A stretch of DNA of 64,000 bases from contig OY987230.1 in the NCBI GenBank assembly GCA_963920705.1, forward strand, positions 14,905,320 through 14,969,319. Reading direction: 5' to 3'. The position numbers and the translations under genes are program-made. The notes beneath the pieces were generated by a model. It had not been told where the DNA came from. It worked only from the letters and a program-made list of their open reading frames with translations, and did not search any database. This DNA is from Odiellus spinosus (lineage: Eukaryota > Arthropoda > Arachnida > Opiliones > Phalangiidae). Shown one piece after another: positions 1-13,326 of this stretch (its first letter is position 1; the number at the start of each line of letters is the position of its first letter).

Positions 1-1068
1 ATTCGTCTGAAAAATGTAAACGAAGTAAATGTAAAAGAGTACCAAAGGAGTTTCAGTATCAAGCCGAGTCAGCTTCGGAAACAACTTGAAATAAAGCAGT
101 ATTTCTTTGCCCCTTTTTTTTTAGTATTGGCCCATACCGATATTTTAAATATTAGCCAATATTTTTGCTTCTGATATAATATACAGGGCAACCACAAAAA
201 TTTATAAATCGTTTATGAAATATAGAAGCAACGTATGAAAAATTATATGAAAATATAGGCTGAAATATGGAGAGGATAAATGAAGTTATTAATTAAATAT
301 AAGATCAATCTTTAATGTTTGAATTTATTTTTAATTACTTGATACGAAATCTTGTTTGGTATGCTATTAGCAATGCAAATTTAATCTCATAGAAAATAGT
401 CTCGTCACCAGTTCATACGTGGAAGTAACAAGAACTGATTAAATTGTACGGACTTTTACAGACTATTCTAATCGTAGGTAATCTTCATTTAAATATACAA
501 TTTCTCGACTCTAAAACTTGAAATATTCGAGTCCGATTATAGGAATTATTAAAAATTTAAAATATAGGAAAAAATAGGAAGGACAGAAAAATATAGGAAA
601 TGTGGTCGCCCTGTGACATAACTATCAATTAGCAGCCGGCATCTATCTTTTATCAGAAAAATCTATAGGTAAAAGCTCGAAATCGGTAACAGATACGGAT
701 CTTAAATCGGTTCGGACCATAACTTTTTTTTTTTTTACTTGAACACATGTAGCGGGTTTTCAACAACAGCGTTACGAAAACTACTTTTGCTTTTTAAAAA
801 GGCCTACAAAATAATATCTCAAAATTAACAAAGAAATAATAATAGTAATAACCAGCCATTCTATCATTTCGCGCACTTTCTCCGTAAACCGATTGAATTT
901 TAACCCTTACGTGCGTATGAATTCTTTTTAAAGTTTTGGTTTTCGAAAGAAGGATATTTTCCCGCTCCTAAAATGTAATTTAAGATGAAATAATTTTCCA
1001 TTTAACCTTTTTAATTTTTGGATTTTTATCGTAACAATTTAGACCAAGGAAAAAAGGAGGAAACGTAC
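1..1068. other. Intron sequence, left edge
   Basis: AT-rich DNA beyond the last RhoGAP-family exon. No further exon with usable splice sites was seen on either strand. It is read as intron of that gene, leading to the missing catalytic domain. Confidence 0.6.
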
Positions 1069-2798
1069 CCCCGTGAGACGCTCTTCTAGTTTTAACAGTC
1101 GGAGGTTGACCCGTAGGAGATCTATGTCTGAAGGGAAGTCTAACGCCCTGTCGTGAAGGTAACGGAGGAGAGACGCGGCCATTATTACCATTGGCGTTGT
1201 TCTGTATCGTTCCAATTTGCTGTTCGTAAGCGGCTGCTTTTTCCAATACACTCGCATGATGCCAAAGAAGTTCCTAATTCAAACAAATCGTTATATAAAC
1301 TACATTAAGATTAACAATATACTAGTTAAATTCACCTTTTCAGTTTCTAAACCAACGGATCTTAACGCTCTAAGCCAATCGAGCATGTTGTTTTGATTGT
1401 CAGCTTGAAACAAATACTCGGTTCCATTAGCTAGCCTTAATCTAAGAACATTCTTTCGTTTCGTATAATCGTGGGCTATACTGGCAAAGGTCGTTTTCAG
1501 ATTTATTACGGTATCGTATAATTCGGAATTATGCTAAAAAATTAATGATAAAGAAATACGTATTTCAGCTAATTAAAAATTAATAGCTAAGCATAATTTA
1601 TTTTAAGTTTGGACAATCACCTCGGAAGTTTCCTTTTTGTCTCGGAATAAATGTAAACACGTTCCTTTAAATACAGCCCAAACAGTTCTCCAAGATCGGT
1701 CAGTGGAACGCTAAAACGTATCAAAATATTCTTAGAAATTTAATCCTCCACTTGATAAAGGAAAAGAAAAATATGACAAAATATTTTCTCTTGTAAATAT
1801 AGCCTAATTCATTAGCAAAATGTTTTACAAACTATTGAATTCTAAACTAAGTATTTAACAACTCACTTTTCCTTCGCTCCAGACCATTTTACATATAAGC
1901 CAGCCTTGAATACCTTTATGTTCTTCAGGCTCCTCAATATTTTCTGGCAAATCAATAGCTTGTTGAATTTTGGGTGTCTGAAATGAATTAACAAGAGTTT
2001 AATCTTTGAAATATATTTATCTCACGCCACTCTAGCGCACCTTTTCCCCGAAAAAAGACTTTAATTTTTCAATACGATGTTCACGACTTTCATTAGCTGC
2101 CGGAAGTCTAAAAGGAGAAAAAAAATGATTGAGTTTATTTGGCAAGAGTTAAATCAATATCCAGTTTTAAAATATCATTTCCTTCAAAATAAATACTCTA
2201 GAGACCTTTTAGCCGCTGCCTTTTCGTCATCTTCACTAAGGTCCGACTCAACGAGCATACGCTCCCCAGCTGTCGCCTTCAAGTAGGATATCCGTCTCCC
2301 GACATGACGGTCTTTATCTATTTCAAATGGAATTTGTAGAGTTGAACGTATAGGCTGTTTAATCTATTTTAGAATATAGTTTTTAAACCAAAAGTGAAGG
2401 TACCCGTCATACGCTTTTTCCGGTAGATAACGCCGGGTACGTGATTTTGTCTTCCCCTATAACTAGATGTTGTCGCGCTGTCACCTTTCATGCAAAAAAA
2501 AAAAAAAAAAAAATGATTCTTAGTTGCCAACTTAGAAAAAGGATGGTGGGGTCAGAGATTACTGATTAAGAGTTAAAAAGTTAAGATTTTGCAAATTGCT
2601 ACTCGAAAATATAACTCCTGAATACTCTATTTCCTATATCCACAAATTTTGGTTTTATTCGACCGGATAACGAATTATAAATGAACTGATAATTAAATGT
2701 AAATTATCGCCAAAACTTTGATGAGTTTAGATATGGTTTTAACACATATTTAAACACTTCGAAATCGATAGAAAATAAATCAGTCTATTATCCCTTTG

Positions 2799-2829
<31 letters not shown>

Positions 2830-5800
2830 AAAGTATAAAGAGAAACTCTAAGGCAGCGAATTTTTTGGAGTTTGTTTTAGTTGCTAAACCTTATGACGTT
2901 ACAGACGCCAGTGATTGAAAGTGGTAAGCTTCATTTATGCTATTTTCCATTGGGAAATTATTATTGCAACCACCAAGCAATTTAAGCGGGAAATAGCGAA
3001 TTCCACTGGATACTCAAGACCAATAGAAATCATTCAGAGAGTAAGTTTTATTTATTGGGTGGGGAACTTTTTTATGTTAAACTGTCATTTTCAAGTGCAC
3101 TTTTCTTACTGGTTTGATTAGTGGATGCAATTTTTATAGCTCTATACTCTACAGCGATGGAAGAGCAGTGAGATTCAAAGCACTCTGAGTGGTCCAGTGG
3201 AATTCACTATAAGGTTACCATATCATTAAAGATTATTGCTAAGAAACATTGGCATTTCGTTGTTATTGCTTGATGGTTCAAAAAATATTTTCCCAATGGA
3301 AAACTGCATCATAGTAAATTTAACCAGCAACCAAACAAATTTCAGACCTACGTAATGTTGATACTAACTTTCATAATGGCACACTCCTTCCGATAATGGA
3401 GAACAGGTTTCGTCAATGAATTGGTTTTCAACAGCGTAACCATTGGCCGAGTCGCTGGATCTTTGCATTTGAACGTAGTTTTTAAGTTGAGCTTTACTGG
3501 GTGGATAACTTTGTAGACTTAAAAGCGAATTATCCATCCCTGGACTATTACTAGGACTCCCAATCCTTTCAAACTGAGCAGCTCTTTGAGAAACAATTTG
3601 ACAAGGACTGGGAGTGGAGACTCTAGCAAACTCATGCTTATACATATTTGTCCTTTCTTGAGCCTTGTCATTGATAGAACCCGATTCAAATTGGTGTAAA
3701 CGTTGAGCCACTAAATTCACAGTCCCATTTGGGTTGTCGTCCTCTTCTAAACTATCCAACCTATCTTCGATTTTCTGGCTAGCGTACCCGTTTGGTTCAC
3801 TACGAGTCATTCGAGAGCTTTGTCCATTAGGGTGATGATGTTTTTCCTGATGCCAAGAATGAGAAGCTTCGGCAAACATTTCGGGATCTGAACCAGAGTA
3901 TTCGACTCTATGATGTTGATGTCTGTGAGAGTCTTGCCCCGGGATGAAGGCCTTCATCGTTTTTGTAAGCAAAGAACCGAAACCCGGTTTGTGTCTGTGA
4001 TGGTGAGGATGATGGGGATCGCCCGAATCGGACGACATTCTAATAGGTTTGTTGGAGTAATCTGGTAAAAAATAAGGTTGAGGTTGTTGATGCGGATGAT
4101 GTTGGTTCGAGCTTGGATAAGAGCTTAAAGACTGAGTCTGATGTCGCCTGGGAGATTTATGAGGGTACCACATATCGATGAGGAGTTTTGAAAAAGTGTC
4201 TTGAAACCGATGTGGTCGAGCCACGATACAAGCATTCGTAATTCCATCGCGTTGTTGTTGAGGAACAGAAGGATATCTGGAAGTCGGAGGAGGGACCCGC
4301 TCTCCCCCATTTTCTACGAGAACGTCGTTGTCGTAAAAGACGTCGCTACTAACGCTACTATGAATTGATCTAGGGGGAGGAGGAGGAGCTGCCGAAGAGT
4401 TAAAATGTTGGAAAGGCTTATTCACTTCTTCTAAAACTTCGCTAGGATGAAAATTATCACTCAAAGGAGAAGAAGTACTGTTTGAAGAGACACTGATACT
4501 GCCGCGTAAATCCGATACGCGCTTAGTTTTTCGCGCACCACTTTGTTGTTGTTGATTTTGTTGACCATTCGCGGCGGGTTTCGCAAAGGTTTTATCAAAA
4601 TTGTTAATCACTAGAACCGAATCCGAATGAACTCTGTTGGTTTTTTTCGCTTTGTTAACTTTGGCGTAGATTGGTTCGGACGAATTTGTCCGTTGACGTT
4701 CAGAGGGACTTCCTTGATAAAGAGAGCTTGGAAGAGAGCGATACTCTGGCGTTTCGTAAGCTCTGTCGACTGGTTGATAAGCCGAACCCGAAAAGTACTG
4801 AAAGAAAATAAATCTTAGCACGTTCTTTTCAAGAATTCCCACATGATTAAAAAGTAGTATAAAAAAATGCCTATCCTACGAGTATTTGTCCAACTAGCCA
4901 TTTCAATTTAAAACATTTAAATCTACGCTTTCAATAATTTTCAATAAATAAATTCTATGATTATTTTATCGCATATCATTTGGGCCTCTGATTCTATCTA
5001 CTTCAAATAATTATAATAGTTCATGCATTTAAATAATGAATCGAAAAAATAAAATAAAATAAAAAACCAAAAAGGATTAAAATGACCATCTCACCAGTTG
5101 TAGAATATCATCTTCTTTAGGTACAACAAGCAAATGTAAGGTGTTTCCACTATTATCGACCCCCAAAATCGAATTTTTTTTTTAAACATGGAAGAAAAAA
5201 ACCAACAAAAACATGCAAAATGTAAACTACTGGTTAAATTTATTAATAATTAAAATATAAATAAAACGTCAAGATAAAATTATTAAAGCCAAATCATGCG
5301 CAGAAAATGGAAATTAGATTAATTAAAAAGGACTAAACGATTGGAATAGATTAGAGATAAAGCCGTAATATTTTTAAGGAAAAACAAGTTGACAGCCATT
5401 AAAGAAGTACGGTATATACAAGCACGATGAAAATGTTAACGAGACATTCTGATGTCGCCAGAAAAAAATAACAAAAACTAACCTATTTTGTATGAGATCA
5501 ATTACTTCGCCGTAGCTTTTCCCAGTTACCGTTTGGTTATTAATAGTAATTATTCGGTCTCCCGTGACTAGACCAGCTTGGAAAGCTGAACTCCCTTCTT
5601 TGACTTCGCGAACAAAAATAGTATCCATCGCATCCGTGCTGTTCGATTGCCATGGTTGGTCTGAAGAATTTTATGGGGTTTTTGCGTTTTTGTTATACAA
5701 CAACAAAGGTAAGGTGTGAAAAAAATAAAAAAAAAATGTTAAACTCCAAACTTATTAAAACTGTGGGATGATTAACTCTCTATGAAACAGAAATTTTTAA

Positions 5801-7196
5801 CTTAAAATAAAAGCTACTAGCAGAAGTCTATAAAAAACATTTGGGGGAAGTTCCTAACTCCATATTTTTAAAAAGTGAAACATCAAACTCTCATTGCTGA
5901 TTTAAGAATTAACGAACAATACAAAAGTACGCTCGTATCTGCAAGATTTTATTTTTTTTAGTTAAATGAGCTAAGAATAATGAAGAGCGCAGCATTTCAC
6001 ACACTATGAAGTATTGTCTATATTTTACCATAAACCAAATACAGTTTATAAATAGACTAGTACATCAAAGAGCTTTCCAAAAAACTTTATATAATAAATA
6101 TTTTCTTCTACCATGAAGTAGCAGTCTAGTTAGTTATTTTATTATAATTTAAAATACTTCATAAGATAATTTGTGGTTTTTGTTTAAACGTTGCTTTGTC
6201 GTCACGAAATCACGCGACTCGAAGGTTAAATAGTTCATTATAGTTAACAATGAAAATTTTTGAACGAGAAAACGAAAAAAAGCGCCACTTCACATGCTCT
6301 AGGCTCAGCAATTTCAACACCTTCAGAGATCAGCAGCTAATTGATAAAAAAATTGATTTTTCTCTAAAAGTCTTAGTTTTTAAAACTTCAAAGATGTCCA
6401 CATTATAATATTTTGCTTTTACTGTTGTAGTTAATTTTCCTATGGCAGAAGTATATTTATATTGAATCTGTTTCATTGCTACACAAATTCCATTTTAATT
6501 GCTTGAGAAAATGATGACAGCCTCACTTTAAAAAATTATTGAATTTCACACAAGTTTGAAAGTTTTATCTGCTTTCCACAAACCAAATGTTTTTTAAATT
6601 TCAGTCTAAGTCATAGAGGGTAAATCATCCCGATATAAATAATTTGTGAAAAAATTAAAAGTTTTCTTACAAAAATCGTCTATTTTATAACTCAATGAAA
6701 TCTTTGAAGGAATTTTATCTTTTTTTTTTGTAGCAATGGATAAAACGCAAAATGGAAGAAAAAAAAAACAGGGAAGAAAAATGTTTGAGCTAAACACGCT
6801 ACAAGCTCTCGGACTAATCGTAATAATAAATAAGTCTTTTAAAGAAAATTATTATCTCACCACTTTGGTTTTCTGCCAACTGATTCTAGAAAAAAAAAAA
6901 AAAAAAGAAGAGAAAGAACTTCTTTTAAAACGTAGGAGTTAAAAAAGCGAATTATTTTAAGACCCGCGTTCCATGCATGATAATAAAAGCTTATTGCGGA
7001 TTTAAAGGGTTTTCATAAAACAAAATTAAAGGGGTTTTGGGCGTTAAAATGATACCTTTATACTGTCTGGTGGATAGACGATAAAATGCCTGAGAGTAAA
7101 GCCAAAACCTCCGCTATCACGCTGAATAACCACCGTTCTCGGACCGCGTTTATCGAAAGACTTTAATTTTTCCAAAGGGGTTTGCGGTTGCGACGC
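1069..7196 (-). CDS. ARHGAP21/23: ARHGAP21/23-type Rho GTPase-activating protein, PDZ and PH part (both ends missing)
   Basis: Multi-domain RhoGAP of the ARHGAP21/23 (fly RhoGAP19D) family, which switches off Rho-type GTPases at membranes and junctions. Exons read by hand, in coding order: 7064-7196, 5483-5660, 5095-5149, 3369-4797 (or ending at 3385), 2206-2276, 2041-2107, 1867-1977, 1621-1710, 1336-1533, 1069-1273. The first three make the PDZ domain ([36 protein letters not shown]). The long exon is a low-complexity linker with runs of Gln, Pro, Ser and His. The block from [12 protein letters not shown] to [13 protein letters not shown] is the PH domain. Phases agree at every junction except 3369/2276: the strong donor at 3369 does not fit the next exon, while a weaker one at 3385 does, so the order there is less sure. 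The exon at 7064-7196 starts at an acceptor, so earlier exons exist. The donor at 1069 points off the left edge, where the catalytic RhoGAP domain should be. Confidence 0.92.
2494..2826. repeat. Two long poly-A runs in a RhoGAP intron
   Basis: Uninterrupted A runs of about 20 and about 28 bases begin near 2495 and 2799. They lie between coding exons of the RhoGAP gene. They could be the tails of old retroposed copies, but no flanking duplication was recognised, so they may be simple repeats. Confidence 0.6.
3145..3225. repeat. Dispersed repeat, copy 1 (GTGGTCCAGTGGAA motif)
   Basis: This stretch contains GAGCAGTGAGATTCA and, about 25 bases on, GTGGTCCAGTGGAA. The reverse complement of 35845-35905 carries the same order of motifs with similar spacing. 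The two copies are in opposite orientation, one in a RhoGAP intron and one upstream of AARS2. Confidence 0.5.
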
Positions 7197-10100
7197 CTAC
7201 AAAAGAACAAGTGGTTGGGTTAGAATTTGGCGGGAATTTGGGCAGAATGTCAAAAATAGCTTTACTATGTTTATCCCTCATTAAACAAAGTAAAGATAAC
7301 AATTTAGTCTGGAATTCAATTGTATTTTAAAAACTAAATTAAATTAAATTTAACAAATTTAGAAGAATAATACGTTGAAGAAAGACATACGTCATGTATT
7401 TTTGCATCTGAAGTTGCAAATTTTATATTAAACTATGCATTGAAAGAAGAGTTACAAATTTAATTTCTTCTCACACAATAAATACTTTAAAAATCAGTTG
7501 AGCTTTTCCAAAAAACCGAAAGATATGCATTTACAACTTTGCAAAAAGATTCTACTTAAATAAATGTTATTAAAGAATTTAAATGCAATCGCATTTACTT
7601 CTAATCTAGTGGTTAATTGACAAACTGTTCCTATAATCTAATTAGTTGTTTAATTACAGCATTAAATGCAGTTAATTAGTCAAATTTAATGATCTAATTC
7701 AAATTTAGTTAGATTATCTGGATTAACCAGTAAGAGTATAGAAAAATATGAGTATAATCAAAATTTGGTTTAATTTGAATGAAAGAAAAGATGCGTTGGA
7801 ATTAGGAATTACAAATTATTTACTTTGATTGAATTTTAAATTAATTTAAATATTTATTTTTTAGTAGAATATTTTTGCTAAGTTTGATATGTTGTATTTT
7901 AGTTTTGAAACAGTCAAAAAACTGACAGCATATAAAAAAGCACTCTCACTTCCCAAGACGGGACTAATTAGGGTCATAATTTTTAATTGATTTGGCGATA
8001 TCTGACTTCGCTCACTTTACTAAATAAGTCTCATTTCCAATTAATTTTCTATAAAAATCCAGCCGTGCTGCATTTCTATAGGCGTATACGTAGGGCATTC
8101 AATAAACCTGTGTATAGTTTTGTTCCATAAATGTAAAAAGGAGTCTTCTACTTCTAGTGAGCACCTTAGAATCTCAATTTTTCGCAAATCTATTGGGCAC
8201 TAGCTCTCAAAGAGTACGGACAGTGAAATTCAGTAAATTTTCTAGGATAGGGTTAATCATGGGGTCATATACTTAATGGGTATGGCCAGAAAGAAAAGCT
8301 TCAAAAGGATCCTTGCTACATGACAATTTGACATCTGGTAGAAGTCGTAGAGTTAAATTAATCGTTTTCACGCTTTAGTAGCACGTATCTTTATGAGGGT
8401 CCTCCCAGTTTCTATTTACTGACAATACATAAACGTTTAAGCCTTTTTGTGATTTCAACAAAAAATTTAATACCGAACCTTTAACCATATAATTACTGGT
8501 ACCATTGGCATTATTTTGGTTAAGTTAAGCTTTTGGAATTAAAATTTTTAGCATTTGGATGCTTGTGACAAAAGCATAAGCGTCAAATTAAATCCTTTAA
8601 ACCAAGGTACTCTAATAGACCTCTGTGCATGAACGAAGCTTGCACGTGAAAACTATAATTCACTCTTTAGCCTACAGGCATCATGTTCTCCGATATCAAA
8701 GCTGGTAATATTGGAGTATTTTTGAATAAAACTAAACCTGAAAATTAGCACTAGAATTATTCTCAGTTTGTGGAAAACAGAGACGCCTATACTGAAGCGA
8801 GAATTATACTTCTCATTCCGAATATTCTTCATTCATGCCCTGCGCATATCTAAAGCTTATACTATGTAACTACAAAACGATCAGAAAACTCTATATAACC
8901 AACTACGAGGCATGATACATAAATCTTGGCAATTTGTCTGGAAAAAAAAGAATAAATTCCAAAGGGAATATTTCGAATCAATAAAGGTTACAAATTGCCC
9001 AACTTTGTAGAAACAAAAAATGTAATCATTCATTTTACTTACAGTTTTCTTTGAAAACTGCGAGAGCTAGCTGCGAGAGAGGTGGTAGGGTAAGCGAGCT
9101 AGGTTATAGAGATTCAGACTGGAATGGTATCAAAATTCAGCCTCTTAAGAGAGGGATGCGAGTCTCTCGTTCAGTAAAAAAAAATCTCAGCTTTTCTCCT
9201 ACAACTCACTAACTAAGCATTTGCACGCTCTAAGAGAGAGTGGGGAGTTTTTTGAAGTAGGCTGACTATATTTAGATATGTACTTATGTAAAGGGTATTC
9301 TACGTAGGGCTAGAACACCAATGAAAGATAGAGAGTGCCACCCTCTTTTAAACAATTTACAAAAATCTACAATCGAGTTATAGATGTCTATGACGAACGT
9401 TTTATTCTCTACCTTGACATTTTGCCAAAGCTTTTCAAGCAAGAGCAACATAACGGTATATATGTTTTAAAAACTTCCCCCTCAAAAAAATCTTTGCCAA
9501 CAATAACAACTGGCACGATACTCTTCCACGGGGATTTTTTTTTTTCTTAAAAATTTTTATGAGCAGTGCCGTCAAGAGATGGACTCACAATGCTTTATAG
9601 CTCCCACGAGCTACAAATATCTACAAACTAAAATTTTACAACGAAGAGGGATATAGCTAGAAAGCGAGGAAAGTGACATTCGCTTACCATCTTTCGTCTA
9701 GACTAGCTAGGTTAAATTCCTTTTTTCTTTAAAATAATTGAATATTTAAGGCCCCATTTTAGGGTACTTTGTTTCTTAAAAAGTTAAACGAATTCCAACC
9801 TTTTAAGAAGGCTCATAATCAACCCAAAATATTGAGCTTATGACTATTTGTCTAAATCAACTTTTTCCAGAGTTGATTTACTTTGCGATAAACTATTTTG
9901 ACGGTATATGTATAAATATGTACATGTTATTTTTGACAAAGGATGTATAAACGGTTACGAAATTAAAGCTAGGTTTTGGGTGGGATTATTATTGCATTTT
10001 ACTGATAGCGACACTCCTTTTCAAAAACTAGGAAGAGATTATCTAGGACAAAGCAATGGAGGTATATCCAAGTAACTTTTTTTTATCAGTTACGCCATGT

Positions 10101-11475
10101 TATGCCTAGATAAGACAAATGCATTACCTAAAAGAAAGCTTATTAGGGTTTTGATGTAAAAATTAATCATAGTCTGTGACAAACCTATTTAACTAGCTTT
10201 AAACATATTTATAAACCACATGCTTATGCAGAAAAGTATATTAGGCAAAATAGAATCAAAGATTTTTACAGATTCTGGTTTTGCATCAAAAAAAAAAAAA
10301 AAAAATCAGGATTTTTCCAGTATTAATAGCGTAACTTTACCTTTTTCCTTATTCGAAATAGACTAGATTTAACAAAAGCTCGACGGGTAGCAACAAGAAT
10401 CATGACAGATTTGGAACTATTGATATTTTTATTTGGTTGTTGTATTGAATTCATACACTGCAAGGCTAAACTAGCTATTACCAATAAACTGCTAAGGGCA
10501 ACAATGAATACGCAGAAATAAGAGCTTCGTCACACTCGTCGTTACTGTGTCAAACGTGACGACATTTGCATAAGACTTTGTATTGTCCTAAAGCTTTTAG
10601 CGAATTATTATGTGTATAGTAATTTATAGCAATGAAGTTTGGGGGAATTTCAAAGTATAGTATATATATAAGTAGGGTATATGAATAAATAAATTATTTG
10701 TTTTGGAAACCACTGACATTTGGGTTCAAATACTAGAAAACATGGCTTCTCGCCAAAGCTGCAGTGTTCAATCTCTTTTAACGTGACTCAAAGTAAGATT
10801 CAGTTCTGTTTTTTCCTTATTGGATTAACTAAGGATTAAAATTTCAACCTTTTCATCCATTCACGTCATTTATATATTGTATTTTGTAATGGGATTAGTA
10901 TATTTGGTAAGCCTAAAACCATGCTAAAAACCGCTTAACTTAAGCCTTGGTTTAAGTAATTTAAAATGTTTCATACTTGCGCTGACATTTTCCTTTATCT
11001 TTTCTCATGTGAAATAATTTGTCGTATTATTGAAGGCTAGATAATTATTTTTCGCGTATATATTAAGCACGGACATATCTTTTTCGTATTTAAAAACAAA
11101 CTCTAATCACGGTGCATAACTAAAGCGCAAGATTCATGAAAATTGGAAAAGGCTTCAGGCTTTAAATGGCGCCTAAAGAGTCGGCACATAAACAAAAAAA
11201 AGTCATCCCCCCTTTGACATATGTTGAGAGTGCTATCATATCAAGCCTGATTTTTGAAGGAGTTCGTATAAGCAAAGCTTTGGAGGGACCGCGGAAGTAC
11301 TAATTTAACCTTAGAGCGAAGGAAAGCTTATCGCAGATATTTTTAATGCGCAAGAGCGGGCTTCCATCTAGTGGTAACCTTGTTAGTGACCTTTACTATT
11401 TTAGGCTTAACAAAGTTAGCTTTTTACTTTTTCTCACTAAGCCGCCCGAAGTTAATTAGCGGAATTTAATTCTAA
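7197..11475. other. Upstream region between the RhoGAP gene and UQCRH
   Basis: About 4.3 kb without a convincing exon. It must contain the 5' exons and promoter of the RhoGAP gene (minus) unless its first intron is unusual, and the promoter of UQCRH (plus). The 9050-9250 part is rich in short GAGA/CTCT runs. A possible minus-strand splice donor (GTAAGT) lies at 9045, but it follows no readable coding frame. Confidence 0.4.
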
Positions 11476-11874
11476 ATGAATATTAGTAATTTAGATTTAA
11501 GTATGGTTTTCCAAAAGCCCGTAGTATCTGCTCTAGTAGCTGCTAGCGCCGAGGAGGAACCAGAAGAAGAAGAAGAGGTAGATTTAATTGATCCTCAAGT
11601 TGAATTGAAAGAGAAGTGTGCGGAGGAATCAAAATGCGTATCCTTGAACGAGCGTCTTCAAGAATGTTCGGCCAAAATAAGCGCCGGTAAATTTAAATAC
11701 TTTTAAATATATTTTTAATAATAAGCCTCCAGCATGGCCTTTCTCTAAGTATATTCCCATTATCTATGTGTAGGTAAAGGTCAACCGGGTGAAACTTGTA
11801 CGGAAGAGCTTTACGATTTCCTGCACTGCGTGGATCATTGCGTTTCTAAATCATTGTTTGACAAATTAAAATAA
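11476..11874 (+). CDS. UQCRH: Cytochrome b-c1 complex subunit 6 (hinge protein)
   Basis: Hinge subunit of mitochondrial complex III, which sits by cytochrome c1 on the intermembrane-space side and helps its contact with cytochrome c. Two exons, 11476-11686 and 11774-11874, join in phase 1 to give 103 residues. The family pattern is plain: an acidic run ([11 protein letters not shown], about residues 27-37), then paired cysteines in twin helices, including [14 protein letters not shown] and, in exon 2, [15 protein letters not shown]. It is slightly longer than the roughly 90-residue vertebrate protein, the extra part being N-terminal. The start chosen is the first in-frame ATG. A 57-base intron appears to follow the stop codon, inside the 3' UTR. 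The gene converges on DUSP19. Confidence 0.95.
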
Positions 11875-11876
11875 TT

Positions 11877-11933
11877 GTAAGTACCTAATGTATCTCGTAA
11901 TTGATGGAGCTAATTGCTGTACTTCTCTTTCAG
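11877..11933 (+). other. Intron in the UQCRH 3' UTR
   Basis: A GTAAGT donor two bases after the UQCRH stop codon pairs with an acceptor preceded by a pyrimidine run (CTTCTCTTTCAG). If spliced, this is a 57-base intron just after the stop, too near the stop to be expected to trigger nonsense-mediated decay. Confidence 0.6.
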
Positions 11934-11946
11934 AAAAAACTCCTGG

Positions 11947-12025
11947 AATAAATATTTCTCTGAAAAAATAGGATATGAAATCAAAGAAAGAAGACTAATA
12001 TTTGTCAATAATGTAGTCTTTTATT
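11947..12025. terminator. Facing poly(A) signals of UQCRH and DUSP19
   Basis: AATAAA at 11947-11952 on the plus strand serves UQCRH. AATAAA on the minus strand (TTTATT at 12020-12025) serves DUSP19. The two 3' ends are so close that the transcripts probably abut or overlap by a few bases. Confidence 0.65.
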
Positions 12026-12050
12026 TACGCTGCGTTTAGAAATAAATTAT

Positions 12051-12752
12051 TTAATTTTGTCCATTTAAAAATAATGATTTTTTAAGTATACGTTCATAAT
12101 TTTTTAGTTGCTCAATAAAACCTGGATTGGGACAAATTGAGGGTCGAGCTTCTTTCACTTTCTTAAAAGCGGCGGTGTAGGTTAGATTTTCTCGATACAT
12201 TACATACGCTATAACAATAGTTGCGCTTCTAGACACCCCTGCATTACAGTGTACTAAAACACAACCTTTCTTGAGAGCTTCATCGATAAATTCAAAACTT
12301 TCTTCAAAATAGGCATTTATTTTAGTCTCTGGAAGGTCTAAAATGTGCAGAGTTTTAACTTTTATAATTTGTTCCACAGTTAGAATCAATTTAGATCCAG
12401 AGCAGTTTAGAATATGCGTTACTCCATTTTGTGCTAAAAGTACCTCATCTTGGGCTACATCTTGGGACCCTTTAACAATTTAAAACCATTTAACTTCAAT
12501 CACTTAACACCTATCATAAGTTGACTGACCTAAAAGTAACCCTGGCAAAACGTGCCCAATTTGAAGATCTGGCTTCAGATCCACTACAAACCCTTGACAT
12601 TTTTCAGATTCAACTTTTGAGGTTAGAATATAACCCCCATCACTAGATCTTTTCTCGGTCACGATGCTACCATCTTGAAATTGAACTCTGGTTTCAACTT
12701 TCCTCAACGTCTTATTTGTGGATACTTTTTTAATGTCATCAAGAAAACTCAT
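12051..12752 (-). CDS. DUSP19: Dual-specificity protein phosphatase 19-like
   Basis: Atypical dual-specificity phosphatase, removing phosphate from Tyr and Ser/Thr; DUSP19 of vertebrates acts on the JNK pathway. Two exons, 12530-12752 and 12051-12469, separated by a 60-base intron, join in phase 1 to give 213 residues, close to the usual 217. The active-site loop VHCNAGVSRSA puts the catalytic Cys at about residue 148 and the Arg at 154. The expected general-acid region (LDLPETKI) lies about 30 residues before it. The N-terminal 70 residues match the DUSP19 type: MSFLDDI start, then a DLKPDLQIG segment entering the phosphatase fold. The gene converges on UQCRH. Confidence 0.93.
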
Positions 12753-13113
12753 TAAAGTCAGAAATAAAACAGCGTATTAAGCCCACAGTCGGCACCCCTG
12801 GAATGGAAAATGACCTCTGAATTCGATGATTGACCTACCCATCAGATGCCGCTGTGCCCAATTAAGCGGCAAATTTAAATTCAATAACCTTTAATCAATT
12901 TTTCGGGCTTATAAAACTTGCAATTCAATGAGAATATTATGATTTATGGTCGATGATTCAAAAAAGGATTAAATGTTTAAACAGGAATATGTACAGCTCA
13001 TATAAAGTATGATGAAATATTTAAAAATGTGCATTACTTTCGTTCGGTTAGGCCCAGACAATATATATTTTGTGGGGGAAATTTGAAGTCTAGACTTTAA
13101 TTTTAATTATTTT

Positions 13114-13326
13114 TTATCCATTGCCATTAGCTTGACATTTATCATCAGTTCTTTTGCATTTCTTCGCTATAACCAACTTATTTAATATTTTAAACGAATT
13201 TTGGTTATAATCTGGGTTGTTTGTTAAGCGGAATTTTCTCTTATTCCAAAAGTAATATATAAACAAATTGCTTGTAACACATATTGGAATGTCTTTGGCC
13301 ATAGTACAAACTACAAACTTCAACAT
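13114..13326 (-). CDS. Small open frame, unrecognised
   Basis: A 70-codon frame from ATG with a short hydrophobic stretch (CVTSNLFIYYFW) and a basic second half. I do not recognise it. There is no splice partner, poly(A) signal or clear homology to support it. It lies between DUSP19 and the first ML gene and may be chance. Confidence 0.15.
   Translation of the reverse strand: MLKFVVCTMAKDIPICVTSNLFIYYFWNKRKFRLTNNPDYNQNSFKILNKLVIAKKCKRTDDKCQANGNG

Noticed and set aside
8000..8900. Possible decayed mariner/Tc1 transposase
   Set aside because: I looked for the usual catalytic-domain words on both strands and found none; the stretch has many stops.
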